DNA from: Chlorogloeopsis sp038404745
GTDB taxonomy: Bacteria; Cyanobacteriota; Cyanobacteriia; Cyanobacteriales; Nostocaceae
Direction: 5' to 3'
NCBI RefSeq assembly: GCF_038404745.2
Contig: NZ_JAYKTT020000030.1
Coordinates: forward strand, 124,001 to 188,000
DNA length: 64,000 nt
This document shows, one piece after another, positions 62,421 through 64,000 of this stretch; the first letter of the stretch is position 1; every line of letters starts with the position of its first letter. Both the position numbers and the translations under genes were made by a program. A model generated the notes under the pieces. The model did not search any database, was not told where the DNA came from, and saw nothing but the letters and a program-made list of their open reading frames with translations.

Positions 62421-64000
62421 ATGAAACAGATTTCTCGATTAGTTTTGCTGCTGTTAGGTTTGTGGTTAATTTTTGAATTAGCCTCACGTCTGACAGCAGA
62501 AATTTTTTGGTTTGATGAAGTTGGATATTTGCAAGAATTTTTACTGCGTTTGGTGACGCAGTTGGGGACATGGACGATCACTTTTTTCTTTTCAGTTAGT
62601 TTTTTACTAGGCAATTTAGCGATCGCCCATTGGCTGAAACATCCCGACGATTATAAGTTAAAGGGTACAGGGTATAGGGTAGACATCAAAAGCAATATTT
62701 CAAATTCTCCCTTGAAATTGCGCTTTCTGATGCCAGTAGTAATTGGATTGAGTGCTTTAGCAGCATTAATTCTAATTTACTACGCTCAACAAGCCTTAAA
62801 TTTTTGGTATCCAAATATCAAACTTCCTACCACCTCTTGGCAGTTGCCACCCCAGTTCCAGCTATTTTCTCAACTGTTGCAATTACAGGCAATACCTATT
62901 CACTTGGTGCAGTTGGGTTTATTAGTAGTTTTGACAATCGCAATTTTAATTTATCATCAGTTTCTATTAGGGGCGATCACTTTACTCATTAGCTTGCTTT
63001 TGGGTTTTTTGCTGTCAGGACGATGGATGGTAATTCTACAATATTTCCGTAGCACTAGTTTTCAAGCCAAAGATCCGCTTTTCCATCGGGATATTAGCTT
63101 TTATATATTTTCTCTGCCGATTTGGGAACTATTAAATTTTTGGTTATTAGGAATATTTTTATACGCTGTTGTTTCCGTAGGATTAATTTATTTACGTTCC
63201 GCCAATAGTTTAAGTGAGGGATGGTTTCCAGGATTTACTTTACAGCAACGACTCCACTTAAACGGTTTAACAAGCTTGCTGATGCTAGCACTAGCTCTGC
63301 ATTATTGGCTACAGCGCTATCAACTTTTGTATTCTACCGATGGCGTTAATTACGGTGCTAGCTACACAGAGGTTCACGCACAGTTGCCAATTTATACTGC
63401 TTTGAGCTTTTTGGCAGTGGCGATCGCTATTTATCTGCTATGGCGATTATTTGTTTTGTCCGGTTCCAGACAAACCAGATTAAAACCGATTCCCTTTCCA
63501 CGCCAATTGGTTTATATGCTGGTGTTTTATCTATTATTGGCAGGAGTTTCTGGCGAAATTTTGCCTACAATAGTACAACGTCTGATTGTCCAACCTAATG
63601 AATTAACAAGAGAAAGACCGTATATTTCCCGCACCATTGCTCTTACCCGTCAGGCATTTAATTTAAACGCCATTGATGCGGAAACCTTCGATCCGCGAGG
63701 TGAATTAACAGCAGCTGATTTAAAAGAAAATAACCAGACAATTCGCAATATTCGCTTGTGGGATACCCGTCCGCTTTTGGAAACTAACCGCCAACTCCAG
63801 CAAATTCGTCCTTACTACAAGTTTCCTGGTGCTGATATTGACCGCTACACACTTTTGCGGGACTTGACAACTCAAGCAACAGAATATCAACAAACTATAA
63901 TTGCGGCAAGAGAGTTAGACTACGGCGACGTTCCCGAACAAGCGCAGACATGGATTAACCAACATTTAGTTTATACGCATGGCTACGGGTTTACACTTAG
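62421..64000 (+). CDS. UPF0182 family membrane protein (partial, runs off the window)
   Basis: ATG at 62421 opens a frame without a stop to the window end (at least 526 residues, start of a protein usually about 900 or more). N-terminal two thirds hold about seven membrane helices (LVLLLLGLWLIFELA, FLMPVVIGLSALAAL and others), then a soluble domain begins: RPYISRTIALTRQAFNL and, at the very end, ARELDYGDVP followed by WINQHLVYTHGYG, which is the UPF0182 (COG1615) signature. Function unknown. At 62661-62687 the codons are a GGGTACAGGGTATAGGG repeat-like tract inserted in frame. Confidence 0.88.
   Translation, partial: MKQISRLVLLLLGLWLIFELASRLTAEIFWFDEVGYLQEFLLRLVTQLGTWTITFFFSVSFLLGNLAIAHWLKHPDDYKLKGTGYRVDIKSNISNSPLKLRFLMPVVIGLSALAALILIYYAQQALNFWYPNIKLPTTSWQLPPQFQLFSQLLQLQAIPIHLVQLGLLVVLTIAILIYHQFLLGAITLLISLLLGFLLSGRWMVILQYFRSTSFQAKDPLFHRDISFYIFSLPIWELLNFWLLGIFLYAVVSVGLIYLRSANSLSEGWFPGFTLQQRLHLNGLTSLLMLALALHYWLQRYQLLYSTDGVNYGASYTEVHAQLPIYTALSFLAVAIAIYLLWRLFVLSGSRQTRLKPIPFPRQLVYMLVFYLLLAGVSGEILPTIVQRLIVQPNELTRERPYISRTIALTRQAFNLNAIDAETFDPRGELTAADLKENNQTIRNIRLWDTRPLLETNRQLQQIRPYYKFPGADIDRYTLLRDLTTQATEYQQTIIAARELDYGDVPEQAQTWINQHLVYTHGYGFTL

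Noticed and set aside
1..64000. tRNA or rRNA genes
   Set aside because: I scanned intergenic regions by eye for T-arm GTTCRANYC and cloverleaf pairing and saw none; a dedicated search would be more sensitive.

Overview
The window is chromosomal DNA of a cyanobacterium, most likely a filamentous nitrogen-fixing type (Nostocales). This rests on the many HIP1 octamers (GCGATCGC) on both strands, the cyanobacterial gene set (ferredoxin-type glutamate synthase, class II FBPase/SBPase, a compact RNase E with an arginine-rich tail, ClpS1, DUF1830, DUF1997 and DUF4079 proteins), and intergenic DNA full of short palindromic and TTAGTAG-type repeats. The genus cannot be fixed from sequence reading alone. 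No tRNA, rRNA, intact insertion sequence, prophage or CRISPR array was seen.

Layout. 1-6.7 kb: a small conserved gene, an exported TPR-CHAT protein, a hotdog thioesterase, a tiny membrane protein, an exported META-domain protein and dxr (isoprenoid synthesis). 6.8-16.4 kb: the most unusual block, with five consecutive polytopic GT-C-like membrane proteins in the order PIG-V, DUF2079, DUF2079, GT39, PIG-V, followed after about 1 kb by a membrane-anchored polysaccharide deacetylase. This looks like an uncharacterised envelope glycan or glycolipid locus. 16.5-25.4 kb: glutamate synthase, an exported phosphodiester-glycosidase-like protein, a mannose-6-phosphate-isomerase-type cupin and an IscA-type Fe-S carrier. 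25.7-31.4 kb: the str ribosomal cluster rpsL-rpsG-fusA-tuf-rpsJ, with an unusually long rpsL-rpsG gap and a strong terminator between tuf and rpsJ. 31.5-34 kb: a LON-domain protein, pheA and a DUF1997 protein. 34.2-40.3 kb: an RNA-processing group, rnhB-rne preceded by a radical SAM/DUF2344 gene. 40.4-49 kb: signalling and small conserved genes (STAS, clpS, CPBP protease, pentapeptide repeat, DICT plus degenerate HD-GYP, a second radical SAM enzyme, DUF1830, DUF4079). 49-55 kb: a MazF remnant, a small membrane protein, a lone ABC ATPase, an orphan response regulator, and a GrxD-BolA pair. 55-64 kb: an exported-type S8 protease with a P domain, plsC, tadA, grxC, glpX, hemA and the first two thirds of a UPF0182 membrane protein that runs off the window.

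Most of the window is housekeeping. The notable signals are (i) the GT-C cluster with its two duplicated families; (ii) a family of six short elements bounded by GGGCGGGTTT inverted ends and embedded in TTAGTAG repeats, three of them carrying a second nested palindromic module; (iii) repeat DNA that appears to have entered reading frames, giving linkers in glutamate synthase, the radical SAM/DUF2344 protein and UPF0182, and the C-termini of two unrelated proteins; and (iv) a candidate small ORF in the rne leader. Starts were re-chosen for several genes using ribosome binding sites or paralogue alignment; these are noted in each entry.
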